Assembly (NCBI RefSeq): GCF_047511655.1
Contig: NC_133398.1
Location: 107,338,332 to 107,402,331 of the forward strand
Length of the DNA: 64,000 nucleotides
Reading direction: 5' to 3'
Origin: Castor canadensis
Taxonomy: Eukaryota; Chordata; Mammalia; Rodentia; Castoridae
This document shows positions 35,159 through 45,715 of the stretch, piece after piece. Each line of letters starts with the position of its first letter. Positions within the stretch are counted from its first letter, which is position 1. Both the position numbers and the translations under genes were made by a program. The notes beneath the pieces were generated by a model. The model was not told the origin of the DNA. It saw only the letters and a program-made list of their open reading frames with translations, and made no database searches.

Positions 35159-35844
35159 GTAAGAAAGTAGGGTAAACCCCAAGAAAGAGAGATTCTTTGT
35201 TGGTGTTTTCCATCTCTGTTCTTACATTACTGAATGAGTTTGGTTGTCTCTGAGAGACATCTGACATGGGAAGTCTGAGGAGAAGACAAAACATCATGAC
35301 TCTAGGCTATGCATCTTAGTAAGTGAAGGGGTTCATGGAGAGAAAGGTTTCCATCTGAAGTCCACAGACTCCCTCTCTGCCTGTGCTATAGGGGTTCAGG
35401 ATAAAATCCCAAATAGTGATTCTGATTGGCGTAGCTAGAGAGATTGGCTTTCATGAAGACTGACACTTGATCTGAGTCCCATCCCCATGTCAGGTGTCCC
35501 TTCACCAAGCATTTCTTTGTGCTGGGCTGGTCAGGAGAGCTGTGCTGACCTCTGAGGGCCTCTGAGAAGAGCCTGGAGCCTGAGCTCTGTCCCCAGGACA
35601 CAAGGTCCTCTGAGGAAGCACAGATGTGATTGTTGGCTGCAGATTCTATGCTCTCCTTTTGACTGAGAGCCCCAAGTGTGGACAAAACCTGCCTTCACCT
35701 TTAAAAGCTAATAAAAGAAAGCAAAAAATCTCTGTTAATCAAATGGACAGTCATATTCTACCTGGTTAGTGGATGTTGGACTGGCTACAAAGAGAGCAGT
35801 ATAAGTGAGTCATAGCCCCTCATTCTTTCCTTTTTTGTTCCCAG

Positions 35845-35884
35845 CACCAGGGCAGATATAAGAGGAGGAGAGGTGCGTTTACAG
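35845..35884 (+). CDS. SPATA31 gene 2, exon 2 (basic patch)
   Basis: The acceptor 'ttttttgttcccag' and donor 'gtatgt' bracket 40 bases encoding HQGRYKRRRGAFT plus one base. This matches the HQ…RRR start of gene 1 exon 2 but is four codons shorter. Confidence 0.8.
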
Positions 35885-36314
35885 GTATGTCTTCCTATTT
35901 GACCTGAGCTCTCCAAGGGTGCGGCCTTGAATTCCCAGCCCCATGGTCTCTGAGGCAGTCAGTTCCTAGATAGTCTCTCTCAGCACACAGAACCCTCAGA
36001 GGAGAGGCTCACAGGAAAGCAGTCATTCCTGAGACACTTCTCAGAGTCTGCACTCTGCTCAACCGTGGGCATGAGACCTGTACAGCGGGTACTGATGACC
36101 AGTGGTGACATGTCATGTCGAGGTTGGACTTCACGATGCTTTAGGATCAAAACTTATGTCTCCTGACATTGTGTAAAGTGCTTTACCCCTTAATATGTTA
36201 AGCAGCGTACCTATCCTAAGGGACTCCTATAAGATGCTTATTTATTTCTAAGGGACTCCTGTAAGATGCTTATTTCTAACTTCATTTTGTATAACCCACA
36301 CGCTGATTTTCCAG

Positions 36315-36396
36315 GACACAGGACTTTCCAGAGAAAAGTGGAGGAGGAGGAGAGAGAAGCAGAAGAGTGGAAGAAGCTGCTTTGCATTGTGACAAG
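36315..36396 (+). CDS. SPATA31 gene 2, exon 3 (acidic helix)
   Basis: The acceptor 'gctgattttccag' and donor 'gtgatc' bracket 82 bases encoding HRTFQRKVEEEEREAEEWKK and then LLCIVT, leaving in phase 2. The charged EEEEREAEEWKKLL stretch resembles SPATA31E/F members and would form a helix after the basic patch. It is intact. Confidence 0.8.
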
Positions 36397-36666
36397 GTGA
36401 TCTTCATGTCCTGATCCTGTTTTAGTATGTTCCATGCATCCCAGGAATTCAGTAAGCCTGCCCTAGTCAAGGGAGGGGCAGCCACAGCAACAGGCATAAC
36501 AATGGGGATCTTGGGGACAGGCTACAGAATGGATTGTGAGGTCATATGTATGTGGGAGAAAGTAAAGGTCATACCAGGCTTCAGGTTTTCCACCCCTACT
36601 ATGGCATCAGGCCCTCTGTTCTTTTGTGTTGGTCCTGGTTATAACTTTGCATTTTGTCTCCCTTAG

Positions 36667-39600
36667 CCTCAAGGACAAGCAACATGATTCCACCCGCTTT
36701 CGAAAACTGCTATGTCCAGACCCCCTGTGTGGGTTTTGCAGTAAAACAGCTACTGAGGTCAGTAACCTGATATCTCTGGCGTCCTTGGAAGTTTCTACAG
36801 CTTCTGAGTCCCCAGTGGGATCCCCAGCATCTAAGAAAGAGTCATCATCATCCCTTACCTCTCCTCTCTCAGAAATCCCTCCAGAACATCCAAATCCAGG
36901 CCCTACACTTGAGCCTTCCATTCTCTTACCTAAACAGGACACTCCTTTGGAGGACTTACCTTCACTCTCACCACTGGATGACTCTCTGCCACCAGAGCCT
37001 AATTCTCCCTTCAATGCTAAATTCCCCGTGGACTCACTCTCATCCCAGAACCTTGCCTTTCCCACTCCCCTACCTCATCATACCCAAGATGCAGACCTTG
37101 TGTTCCCACAAGATGCCACTTTGCCTCTGGAGGGCAGCCCTGGTGGGTTGTCCACTTATTATGACCCAACAACCAGGGCCACTAGCCATTCCAACTTGGC
37201 AACATCAGAATTTTCACAGAGAGAGCCTGGTGAAAAGAACTGCTTCTCTTCCACCTTGGCACAGTATGAAGCCACGCAGGATTTCCTTGCTCTCCATTCT
37301 TCTGAGGCCTCTTCTGGAGGTGACCCTGCAATATACCTTAAAGACCCTGGCAACCTCTCATTTGTCAACCTTGATGTCTTCTCATTCCTGGAGAGACAAA
37401 TCAAAGAGAGAGGTGATTTCTTAATATTGAAAGAAAAGGAAAGGCAAACAGAACCTTTTCCAAAACAATTTAAACTAGAGTACCAACTGAATTCTTCAGG
37501 GAAAATGTTAGAGTCAGTTGCTGATCAGCAGGACTCTGCAGTCTCCCTTCCTTTTGGGAGCAGCAAAGGCAAACCAGTGCCCCAGCACTGGCACATGCCT
37601 CAGCAGCCTCCATATCTAAAGAACTCTGAACATGAGTCACCACAAAAAGATACCCAACTTTTCTGGGGTCTTCCATCAATTCACAGTGAGTCACTGAGCA
37701 CTACTATTCCTGCCTCAGGTGACTCTTTCTTTATCTGCTTCAACAGAATGTTCAGTGCTTCTACAATCCATGAATCCCTCTGAGTCAAAGAACAGTGATG
37801 GACTCTCATGGATCTCTTCCTTAAAGAATCAGAACAGCAAAGAGCTGAACAATTTCCAACTGAGCCAGCCCAATACCTTCCGGAAGAGGAGTTCAGAGAT
37901 GTTTCCTCTAGAGGAGGGAGTGGGGAAGGAACAGGGACATAGTTTAGAGATTGGCCCAGATGATCATCTGGCCAGTGATCAAGATGGGCCTTCAGATAAT
38001 GGTCTAGGCTGTGACTCTGAGACAGACACAGTAAATAACTCAGAGAGTCTGTCCAGGAATAATTCAAGAACCTCAGTGCTGAGCCTAGATCAGAACCAAC
38101 TTAAGGATGCCATGGAAATAAATTTGAACAAGAAATTTGAGGAACTCAGTGAAGGTCAGACTCCTAGCGCTGTGCGTAGTTCACAGCAGTCTATGGAGAT
38201 GACCTTGCCTCCACCTGAGAAACCCCCTGTGAAATAAAGCAGAGTGATTTGGCACCAATGATGGGCAAAGGCAGTGACCTGAACATTCCCAAGGATATCT
38301 CCCTCCCTGATTCCAAGAAACGAAAGATTTTGGAAGACCATATTAAACTTTTTCATATGAGGATGATTAGTGGCCTTCCTCAGAGGGTCCAGGAATCAAT
38401 AAATAACTTTAATGTAAGAGGAGGCAATCTCAGGCTTGTCCTGACTTCAACTTTCCATCTTCTACCACCCTAATTTCTGAGGTGGATTCCAACCGTGGGG
38501 TCTCCAAGGCCCTCAGAGGAAACCCTAATGCTTACATTAAAGAAAAGATGGGGACAAATAATCCAGTCCCCAAACTAGATTATAGTCTCCCTGCTGCCTC
38601 ACCTGGGGGCAAGGAAGGGCAGGAGCCCCAAATGCAATCATTCTCTGATATCGAGAATGATCATATAGCCAACATTCACAGAATGGATGACAAACAGCTT
38701 TTTCCACACCAGACCCAGAGTGTCATACAAAAGGCCAGTCAGAAACAGTCTGTAGTGGGCAATACATGCATCATCCCAAACCTGCCCACAAGAGCATCTG
38801 AGGCTGTACCTGAGCCAGTTGATAAGACACTGAGCTCCAGAAACACGGTACAAAAGCCGTGGGTGGAAAGAACGTATAGGGGAAAGTCCTCCCTCTCTAC
38901 TAACTCTAGGGAGACATTTAAGGTAGAGGAGCTCTGTGGTCTCCAACCACGACCTAGTATGTTGACAAGCAGAGACAGGGGCAAGTTCCCAGTCATAGGT
39001 GGGAATCCAGGTAACTCAGAAAGTACCCTGGCCACTGAAAAGTCCCCAGGGGGAACATCAGTTCCTCACTATCCTGACGTGAATTCAAGAAAAATAGAAA
39101 TGACCCTGGCTAATGAAAAGTTCCAGAGGGGAACATCAGTTCCCCATTATCCTGATGCAAATTTTAGAAAAGGAAAATCTACTCTGATCACTGAACGGTC
39201 CTCAGTGGGAACATCAGTTCTCCATTATCCTGAGGTGGATTTTCAAAAAGTAGAAGCTACCCTTACCACTCCAAGGCCCCCAGTGGGATTGTCAGTTACA
39301 CGTGATCCTCAAGCATGTGATTTAAAAAATCAGCTGATGAAAGAGTTGAAGCTGAAACTGGAGAGCAGGAAGCAGAGCCAGGCTCAGAGCCTTCCTGCTG
39401 ATGTGCCCCTGGCCTCAAACGCATCGACTTTCAAGACTCCTGACCGTGGGGTCCCTAGTGGCAATATGGCAAATTTCCAGGTGCTGCATGTCCAGTTGGA
39501 CAACACAAAGACCCACCTGGAGCAGGGTCAGGAGCCCTGCATCACCGAGCATGACTTGCAAAAGGGTCAAGGAAAGAATTTGCCATCAGCTGCCAAATTC

Positions 39601-40449
39601 ACGAGCCATTCTGGGCTCAAAACAGGAGAGTTTGGTGGAGGGGACGCACGGTTGGAGACATCCCAACCCAGGAGGAAGAGCTGCTACCCTCAGGACAGGG
39701 CATCAGAGAAGATACATGAGAGCAAATCATCCTCAACCCTGTCACTGAAGGGACAGCCTCCCCCTGAAAACTGCTTCAAAAACCAGATGAAGTACTTTCT
39801 TCAGTGGCTTTGCCCTGGAACAAGAGGCAAAGGGCAAGGAAGTTCAATGGGAAAGGGCAGCTCCCCATCCTCATCTGTGCAGGGCAGAGGACTAGGTAAG
39901 GGGAGAGCTGCCTTTACTGGGAATAGCAAAGATGAGAAAGACACAAAAGGTTTCACAAAATTCCTAGGGGAAAAATCTTGGAGAGATGCAGTAAATGGCA
40001 CCTGCCCCCAAGGGCCCCTTTTGTCTTTTACGAAGCTTGGGAAAACTCAGAACAAGGCAAAACTGCAGGTCCAGCCCAAGACTGATCCTGTCCAGGGGCA
40101 TCACTTCACCCACAAAGCTTCCTGCTCTAAAGTGCTATGTGCCCAGTCCTGCAAGCAAGAATGTGCTTTTTCTGACCTGAGTTATCTTAAGAGGAACAAG
40201 CAGACAAGAGAAGGGGGCGGAAAACCCCCAATTAGTGTGCCATTTAAGGAGCAGAGGCGTGCTCCACCCTTGCCCAACAGGGAGCCTGTGCCCCAACCCA
40301 GCTCCACCAGCAGGTCTCAAGAGCGGCAGGTGCCTCTGGCTGCCACTACCATTCTGGAAGGCACTAGGCTGGCAAAATTTTCCCCGATGTTGAAAGATAA
40401 CATTGTTCTTCAGCATTTCAAGGGAGGAAAATTTCCTTCCCCCAAATAA
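36667..40449 (+). CDS. SPATA31 gene 2, exon 4 (main coding exon, about three frameshifts)
   Basis: The acceptor 'gtctcccttag' ends at 36666. The frame opens SLKDKQHDSTRFRKLLCPDP and runs to about 37725, past QLFWGLPSIHSESL. One extra base, probably a T in 37724-37730, moves it on: SLSASTECSVLLQS… to EKPP at 38227. One missing C in the C5 run 38223-38227 moves it again: …SDLAPMMGKGSDLNIPK… HIKLFHMRMISGLPQRVQES. A further shift near 38430 leads to FPSSTTLISEVDSN and the 3' part, 655 open codons from 38482 to TAA at 40447-40449. That part holds a 26-residue tandem repeat (39022-39312) and MKYFLQW near 39787-39807. If uncorrected, translation stops at 37783 (TGA, 'ccctctga'). Confidence 0.78.
39022..39312 (+). 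repeat. Coding tandem repeat, 78 bp x about 3.7
   Basis: Units start at 39022, 39100, 39178 and 39256 with residues STLATEKSPGGTSVPHYPD…, MTLANEKFQRGTSVPHYPD…, STLITERSSVGTSVLHYPE… and ATLTTPRPPVGLSVTRDPQ…. The period is exactly 26 codons, so the frame is kept. The last unit is partial and most diverged. Confidence 0.9.
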
Positions 40450-40464
40450 ATAATTCACTTCTCC

Positions 40465-40484
40465 AATAAATGTTCTTCAATAAA
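40465..40484 (+). terminator. Poly(A) signals of SPATA31 gene 2
   Basis: AATAAA occurs at 40445-40450 (overlapping the stop codon), 40465-40470 and 40479-40484. The last two sit at a usable distance from a cleavage site in 'ttacagaagtgctg'. Confidence 0.6.
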
Positions 40485-40519
40485 CTGCATATCTCCAGTA
40501 AATGTTCTTACAGAAGTGC

Positions 40520-42255
40520 TGTCTTTTTTGTGGGTACTGGTTTTGGGCAACTCAGGGCTTGTGCTTAGAGAAAGGAAGATGTGCCCCTTTCGACTGCCTC
40601 TACTGGCTTCTACAAGGTTACCAGTCTGCTAGAGCTCTTGTTGAGGAATGACTGGCCCCACCCCCAAATCTCCTTCCCTCCCTGTTGAAGTCTGAGGATT
40701 CAGTGCTTCTTCTTCCTACCTCGTAGCTTAGCCACAGTGACATTGTACGGTAGCTCACATTTTCCCCCACACTGATTGCTTCCTGTCCTCCAAAGTCATA
40801 GGGAAGACAGGTCTTTTTAGCTGTAGGATCAGGGGTGGGACTATTTTTCAGAATAGAGTGCGTGACCCTATTGTGGGAGTCTTTGAAGGTACTGCTGCAG
40901 TGCACACTGGACTGGGTGGGGCTGAGTCTAGGAACGAAGAGGATGCTGCTGAATAATCTGTCATTTGGGCCATGGTGACGGCTTTCTAAAGCACACTTTG
41001 ACCTCGCCTTGGAGGTTTCCCTCCTGACAAATCACTCAAGGGAACCGGATCCCCTCCATGGTTATTTCTTCAGTCTGCCCTGGGCTGATGACATTTTTGT
41101 AGAGAAAAAGCAAACTTGAGCTGTCAGTGTAGGAATGTCACACAAGGTAAAATAAAGATGAGAGGAGAAAATTAGAGTATGAAAGTCAAAACAGAAAGGG
41201 TAAAGACTGACCTTGCCAGTAAAATTAACACTTATGCCCCATTACCCCACATCATGACCTGTTCCTCTTTTTCCTACTGTGATCCTATCAGCACTTCCTC
41301 AGGGCTGATGAAGACACCTGAAGGTTTACTCATGTCATACTGGCAAGTGTACTTTAGGTGGGACTCTTGGAGCACTAAATATCTGCCAGGCTCTCATCAA
41401 GCTACATCTGTCTCTAGGAAAGGTGACCACCTTTCATCTATACTTGACAACATGCAGGATCTCTCCCTTAATGAGTACAGTTCACATGTCTTTGATCTAC
41501 CTGGGCTTGGTGGAGCCATGGCAGATCTCTCCCGGGTTACCTGCACCTCATATTCCAGAACTGAGTCCTCAACTCTGCACAGGGTCACAGGCATTTGGGG
41601 GCTTATTATGGACCTGTATGTAATGCTTTTATTGTTCAAGTCTGTGCTTAAAGATATCCACTCTTAAAGTAGTTGTCTGGAGGAAAGATAACGCCTCTTG
41701 TAAGAGACTCAAAATTTGGATGTTTCCTACAGGATAGTTGAGGTAGTTCTTACAGAAAAATTTGTGAATTCCACATGTCAAAAACAAAAACAAAACAGCT
41801 CTCTATTATAGTCTCCTCTCTGTCCAGAGATGTGCCATTGAGTCTACAGTGTGTGTGTGCAGATTATGTGGTGGGCCAGGAAAGACAGAAGGTACAGACA
41901 CAGTAGGGGATCTGAATATCCATGAGGATGGGCAGCCAATAACTGGTCTCTGAATTCTTTATTGTCCTAACTTAGGATCCTTTATTTCAATTGCTGTTCA
42001 GTTACCCCATATTCTAGAATCATCACCAGGAACATATCTGCCATCTGGGGGTAGCACAAAGTTTCATTCCACCTTTCGACCTCATCCCCCTATCCTTCCA
42101 GCATATGTCCAATTTGTCAATTCCACATATTTAACAGTTGCAGTCTCAATTTTATAACTGTCAATTTTTCCACTTCCCACTCTATCGACACTATCTTCAT
42201 ATCCTCATCTTCAAGGCAGAATTCATTGTCTGTCATTGAAACATTTAAAAAGCTC
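40520..42255. other. Intergenic, no gene seen
   Basis: A 162-codon frame at 41179-41667 has no family resemblance and no splice context. I list it as a chance frame. No confident repeat was identified. Confidence 0.4.
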
Positions 42256-42261
42256 CACTCC

Positions 42262-42490
42262 AGCAGAGAATAGTGGATGACACCCCCAATCTCAGCTACT
42301 CCAGAGGCAGAGATCAGCAGGCAGTTTGAGGCCAGCCCAGGCAAAAAGGAAGACCCAATCTCAAACAATAAATCAGACACGGTGGCTCACATATGTAACC
42401 CAACTCTGCAGGAGGGGTGGGGAAGAGGATCATGGTCCAAGGCCAGACATGGGCAAAAACGTGAGACCCTATAGGAAAAATAAAAAATAA
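42262..42490 (+). repeat. Tandem B1-like SINE halves
   Basis: Two consecutive B1-type units can be read: 'atctcagctactccagaggc' with 'gaggccagcccaggc', then 'cacggtggctcacatatg' with 'aggccagacatgggc' and an A-rich end at 42470-42495. Confidence 0.65.
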
Positions 42491-42649
42491 AATCAAACAA
42501 GGTCTGGGGCCACTGCCAAGGTGGTGGAGTGTCTCTAGATAACTGGAAGAACAGCATACACAGATCGGCATTTTGGAGAGATGACTGGCAGGAGAAGCCG
42601 GTGAGAGTCATGAAGAAATGTACAAATTAATCGCAGTATCACACAGCGT

Positions 42650-43100
42650 ACTTTTGTACAGAGCATTACCCCACCCAGGGCGGGGCTGCTCCGGCCGTCC
42701 ACACCCCCGAACTACGTTTCCCGGCAGCAGTGCGCGGGCAGTTGGGCTACAGGGCAGGTGTGGGTCAGCACAAGGGCAGCGACCCCGGCAGTGCTGCCTG
42801 ACCTCTCCCGCTGATCAGAGGTCAGAAGTGCCCAGCACCCCGGGACTGGACGAGGACCGCAGGGAGAGCAGGCGCCGCTGTCACCAGGCCCCTCCCTGCC
42901 GAGAGCGCTGCTGGGGCCACCAACAGCGGTGTCCTGTGAAACCTGGCCTTTGAAACACCCAAGAGCCCCTGCAGTCCCAGGGTCTTCAGAGGACCAGGAG
43001 GAAGATTTTCACTCAGAGTCGACAGTGTTTTCCAGAGGGAAGGTCAAACACACCGAAAGGACACCAGCACACAGACCACAGTCACTTACAGGTGCAGCTG
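42650..43100 (+). promoter_or_regulatory. CpG-rich promoter-like patch
   Basis: CpG density and GC content rise sharply from about 42675 to 42960 compared with the flanks. A GC box (gggcggggc, 42678-42686) is followed at 42711 by ACTACGTTTCCC and then AGTGCGCG at 42729-42736, close to the ZNF143/THAP11-type element found at many vertebrate CpG promoters. The sequence then stays GC-rich for about 250 bp, with a possible donor (cag|gtgcag) near 43091. No protein family is recognised in its 111-codon frame. I infer a first exon of an unidentified gene or noncoding RNA. Confidence 0.45.
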
Positions 43101-43104
43101 AACA

Positions 43105-43635
43105 TATCTCCTGACCTTGCCATCTCTTCAGTTGAGCGAAAATTCGTATTGCCGACTTAACCATTTTCAAGGTACATTTAAAGGGCATTTAAGGCATTCA
43201 CAGTGTTGTGCATCTGTCACCTCTGTTCCCACGGGGGAACAACTTTGGGGCAAGCTTAGGATCAGCCAGTCCATCACATAACCCCACTCTTAGTTAAGAA
43301 GCCTTTGTGCAAGCATTCCTAGAGACAGAGAAACTTAAATTGGATCATGGAGTTTGTTCCATCTGAACCGTAGGGAGGCCTATTGCCAGAAAATCAGTTG
43401 AAGCCAAATGGAGGAAAGTCATGATCAGGTGGGAGAATTCATTTTTGTAATCAGTGTTTTAGACCTTGAGGTTGTCCCTGTTTTAATGTATGGTATATTT
43501 TTCCTGTACCAGCACGCTCATTTTCATGTCTGCAACATATGCCATGGAATCTAAAATTATCCTAGGCCTTGAGAACTAGAAAGTACAATTCAGATTTTTT
43601 TGTCTCATTTCAAACTCAGTAAAAATTTCTCAGAA
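43105..43635. other. Intergenic, no gene seen
   Basis: No repeat, exon or structured element could be recognised in this stretch downstream of the GC-rich patch. Confidence 0.4.
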
Positions 43636-43638
43636 TTT

Positions 43639-43724
43639 GGGCTGATGGAGTGGCTTAAGTGGTAGAGTACCAGCCAAGCAAGCATGAGGCCCTGAGTTCA
43701 ACTCTAGTACTACCAAAAAAAAGT
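43639..43724 (+). repeat. ID-like SINE
   Basis: The well-preserved ID unit reads 'ggctgatggagtggcttaag', 'tggtagagtaccagcc', 'gaggccctgagttcaactct' with an A8 tail. Confidence 0.85.
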
Positions 43725-45235
43725 TACTCAGAATTTAGCAGAATTCTTCTGCTGATAATGATAGACCTACGGAAAGTCACAGTGTGCAGGGACAGTTTTT
43801 TGGCCTTTTCTTTTTCCATCACCATTTGGATTTATTTACTTCAGACTTTCTGAGTCATTTTGTTCCTCTCTATTCCTGCTCCTTCAGCAGATATTATCAA
43901 GACTTACTGTGTTTTGGAACAAGAAATAATGAGTTACCCAATTCCTACCCTCCCTGGACACAGTCATAAACAAAGCCTTTGCCATCCCTTATGAGGAATG
44001 ACACATCTCTTGTTCTCAGGCCTAGTCCCCCTCCACATTTACTCCCTTCTGCTTCATGTTACTCTAGAATTGTCAGTTTACAAGGGCTCCATGTTGCCTG
44101 GCTCCAATGTAAGAGTCTATTATCTGAACTCTTCCTGCATCATGTTATCACTGACTCTAGAATCTCCTTTTCCTGTGCTTTTCTTCAGAGCTAGTACAAG
44201 AGAAAATCACATGAGTTTTACTTTCTACTGTGGCCTGTGTTAGTGGGCTAGTTGTCATTTCATTGCTAACTTATGTAGCCTCATCTGAAGACATTATGGC
44301 ATGCAGTGTTGTTTGTGCTTTGTTCTCAAGTGTTTTGGAAGCGTTTAATCTCCAAAGGCCTAACGAGTAGAGACAGATAAGAACAAAGAAAAGTAGGGGT
44401 AACTCAATAAAACTGGTAAGAGATAACTATTACTTGGATATATAAATTTTGGTATTAGGAATTTGACATTTTGCAACATTTGAAAAGTGCTATTCTTGTG
44501 GAGTCTACTAGAGGTCAGCAAAAAGGCTAGGGCAAGTAATTGATGACACAAAAACATGCTTTGATGTTTTCAGTCTCACATGATCTGCATTGACAGATGC
44601 TTTTCCTGGAAACAATTGGTAGACTTCTGGAGAGAAGGGTTTAGACTGGTGGTGGACTGCATTTGAAACTTTAACGCAAACCAGGGATGACCTCTTGATT
44701 GAATGCTCTAAGGATACAACCCACCACATCAATGTGAGTACCCAATATTCAATGTGAGAATATTCAAAGATGGTGGATGCCCCACCACAATTTCCTCACA
44801 TGTCCAGGAACTGACAAATGGAAATGAATTTGTAGGGGCCAGAGTAAGGTATGATGAAAGAACACAAAGATTAAACCCTACTCAACTGACTGCCACCTTT
44901 ATTTCCATCACTGTACAAGACAGAATTTGCATAAACTTAATTTAGGATTATAGATGTCCCATACTGGATGGGACATAGCCAACGTTCTATGAGTGCATGG
45001 AGTGTGCAACTCAAGTTTTGACACCTGGAGAGGAGGTAATCCATTATGTACCAAGGGTGCGTTGCAGCTTAACCTGCTAGTGGAACCTGGTTGAGAAGGG
45101 CTGAAAACAACTTAAATGTTTAATAAGGAGCTGTTAGTTCACTGGACTGGGACCAGAAGCCCTTTGGGACAGTAATGAAGAACTAAGATTCGTACATCAA
45201 GGCAATTTAGGAGCTATTACACAGAAAACATTGGG
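43725..45235. other. Intergenic, no gene seen
   Basis: Only short frames occur and no confident repeat is seen. The sequence looks like old unique DNA. Confidence 0.4.
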
Positions 45236-45237
45236 AG

Positions 45238-45315
45238 CAGGGCTAGGGTGTAGTTCAGTGGTAGAGTGTGTGCTTAGCATGAACAAGGCCTGTGTTCAAT
45301 CATAACACCAAAAAA
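45238..45315 (+). repeat. ID-like SINE
   Basis: The ID body 'ggctagggtgtagttcagtg' is followed by 'gtagagtgtgtgcttagcat' and an A-rich tail. Confidence 0.75.
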
Positions 45316-45715
45316 AGAGAAGTTATATTCCTACCTCTGCTCCTGAGTCTTGAAAATTCCGATAATATGGAAGTGGTTATTGAATAGAAGTTACTCTCAT
45401 CCCCATCCTATTGTCATTCTTTCTTCTGAGATGCAAGCTCTTAAAGTCCTTCTAGAGATAATTTGTACATTTGATGTGGCTGTACCAGAATTTTGCAGCC
45501 TGCACACTGTCGATGCCATTCGATGGTTGTAGGATGTTGCTTGTCATCTCTGGTCTCTACCTACCAGATGACAGTAATACCCTCTCCCTTTCTATGTTGT
45601 AATAACCAAAAAGTGTCTCTTGATGAGTCCACTGGTATAGATGCTACTTATTACTGTCTCTCTCTCTTTTCCACCTTAGACAATAGCCTAACATACATGC
45701 TGTCATTATACTTTT
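45316..45715. other. Intergenic, no gene seen
   Basis: No repeat or exon was recognised between the SINE and the L1 3' end. Confidence 0.35.

Larger units (their letters stand above)
34979..40449 (+). pseudogene. SPATA31 family gene 2, four exons, frame-disrupted (SPATA31E-like)
   Basis: The architecture is the same as gene 1: exon 1 34979-35158, exon 2 35845-35884, exon 3 36315-36396 and exon 4 36667-40449, all GT/AG with compatible phases (0, 1, 2). The predicted length is about 1,360 residues. The family motif QLFWGLPSIHSESL is present. Exon 4 needs about three single-base shifts, near 37725, at the C5 run 38223-38227 and near 38425-38435. A Cys-rich box LLCPDPLCGFC follows the exon 3/4 join. 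It resembles boxes I recall in SPATA31E and SPATA31F (FAM205). The subgroup is inferred. The gene probably arose by an older duplication of the gene 1 ancestor, because their bodies are much more diverged than the 18.9/21.4 kb pair. Confidence 0.78.

Noticed and set aside
41179-41667. 162-codon open frame downstream of SPATA31 gene 2
   Set aside because: It does not resemble SPATA31 or any family I know. There is no promoter or poly(A) context, and a minus-strand frame overlaps it.
42618-42953. 111-codon frame in the CpG-rich patch as a protein
   Set aside because: Arg/Pro/Gly-rich composition follows from GC content. The interest lies in the promoter signals, not the frame.
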